DNA of 64,000 nucleotides from Apus apus (lineage: Eukaryota > Chordata > Aves > Apodiformes > Apodidae). Within the stretch, counting starts at the first letter, position 1. Every line of letters begins with the position of its first letter. The notes beneath the pieces are model-generated. The model did no database searches and had not been told where the DNA came from. It worked only from the letters and a program-made list of their open reading frames with translations. Position numbers and translations under genes: made by a program. The stretch is from assembly GCF_020740795.1 (NCBI RefSeq), contig NC_067282.1:152506858-152570857 (forward strand). Reading direction: 5' to 3'. Below are positions 63,887-64,000 of this stretch, piece after piece.

Positions 63887-64000
63887 CTGGAAAGGAAGAA
63901 GCAAGGCAGTAAGTCACCAAACAAAGACTGCACACCTGTGCGTTGCACAGGGTGAAGGCTTTGCATGGTGGGTGGCACGCCAGGAGGGGAACTGGAAGCA

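Overview
The window is vertebrate nuclear DNA from a bird. It holds many CR1 LINE copies with the typical avian 3' end, compact introns and CpG-island promoters. Every protein I could rebuild exon by exon is close to its human counterpart. The genes are DMC1, CBY1, TOMM22, JOSD1, GTPBP1 and SUN2, in the order and relative orientations I recall for human 22q13.1. The species cannot be fixed from the sequence alone.

Layout. 1-2450: 5' end of DMC1 on the minus strand. The first coding exon is at 330-417, intron 1 carries a CR1 copy, and a CpG island at about 1840-2440 is the likely promoter. 2450-12350: no gene recognised; AT-rich sequence with worn CR1 scraps. 12360-16110: a cluster of minus-strand exon-like pieces where human synteny puts FAM227A. 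Their identity is not proven and the gene's central domain was not found. 17300-20420: CBY1 (+), with a perfect palindromic RFX X-box in its promoter island. 20667-22700: TOMM22 (+), with a 16-bp minisatellite in intron 2. 22950-32600: JOSD1 (-), tail-to-tail with TOMM22 and about 260 bp away. 32200-34400: a large CpG island between JOSD1 and GTPBP1, with CRE, NRF1 and six same-oriented ATTGG boxes. 33967-53420: GTPBP1 (+), 13 coding exons, 682 residues. 54580-64000: SUN2 (-), 14 coding exons covering the transmembrane segment to the SUN domain. The N-terminal exons lie beyond the right edge.

Most genes here are housekeeping: mitochondrial import (TOMM22), deubiquitination (JOSD1), translation and mRNA-decay GTPase (GTPBP1) and the nuclear-envelope LINC complex (SUN2). 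CBY1 acts at the ciliary base and DMC1 is specific to meiosis; the motifs in their promoters fit those roles. I see no operon-like logic, no endogenous retrovirus and no new multi-gene system. The items most worth a second look are the CTG-coded pure-leucine membrane segment of SUN2, the X-box upstream of CBY1, the unidentified exon cluster at 12.4-16.1 kb and the ATTGG array upstream of GTPBP1.
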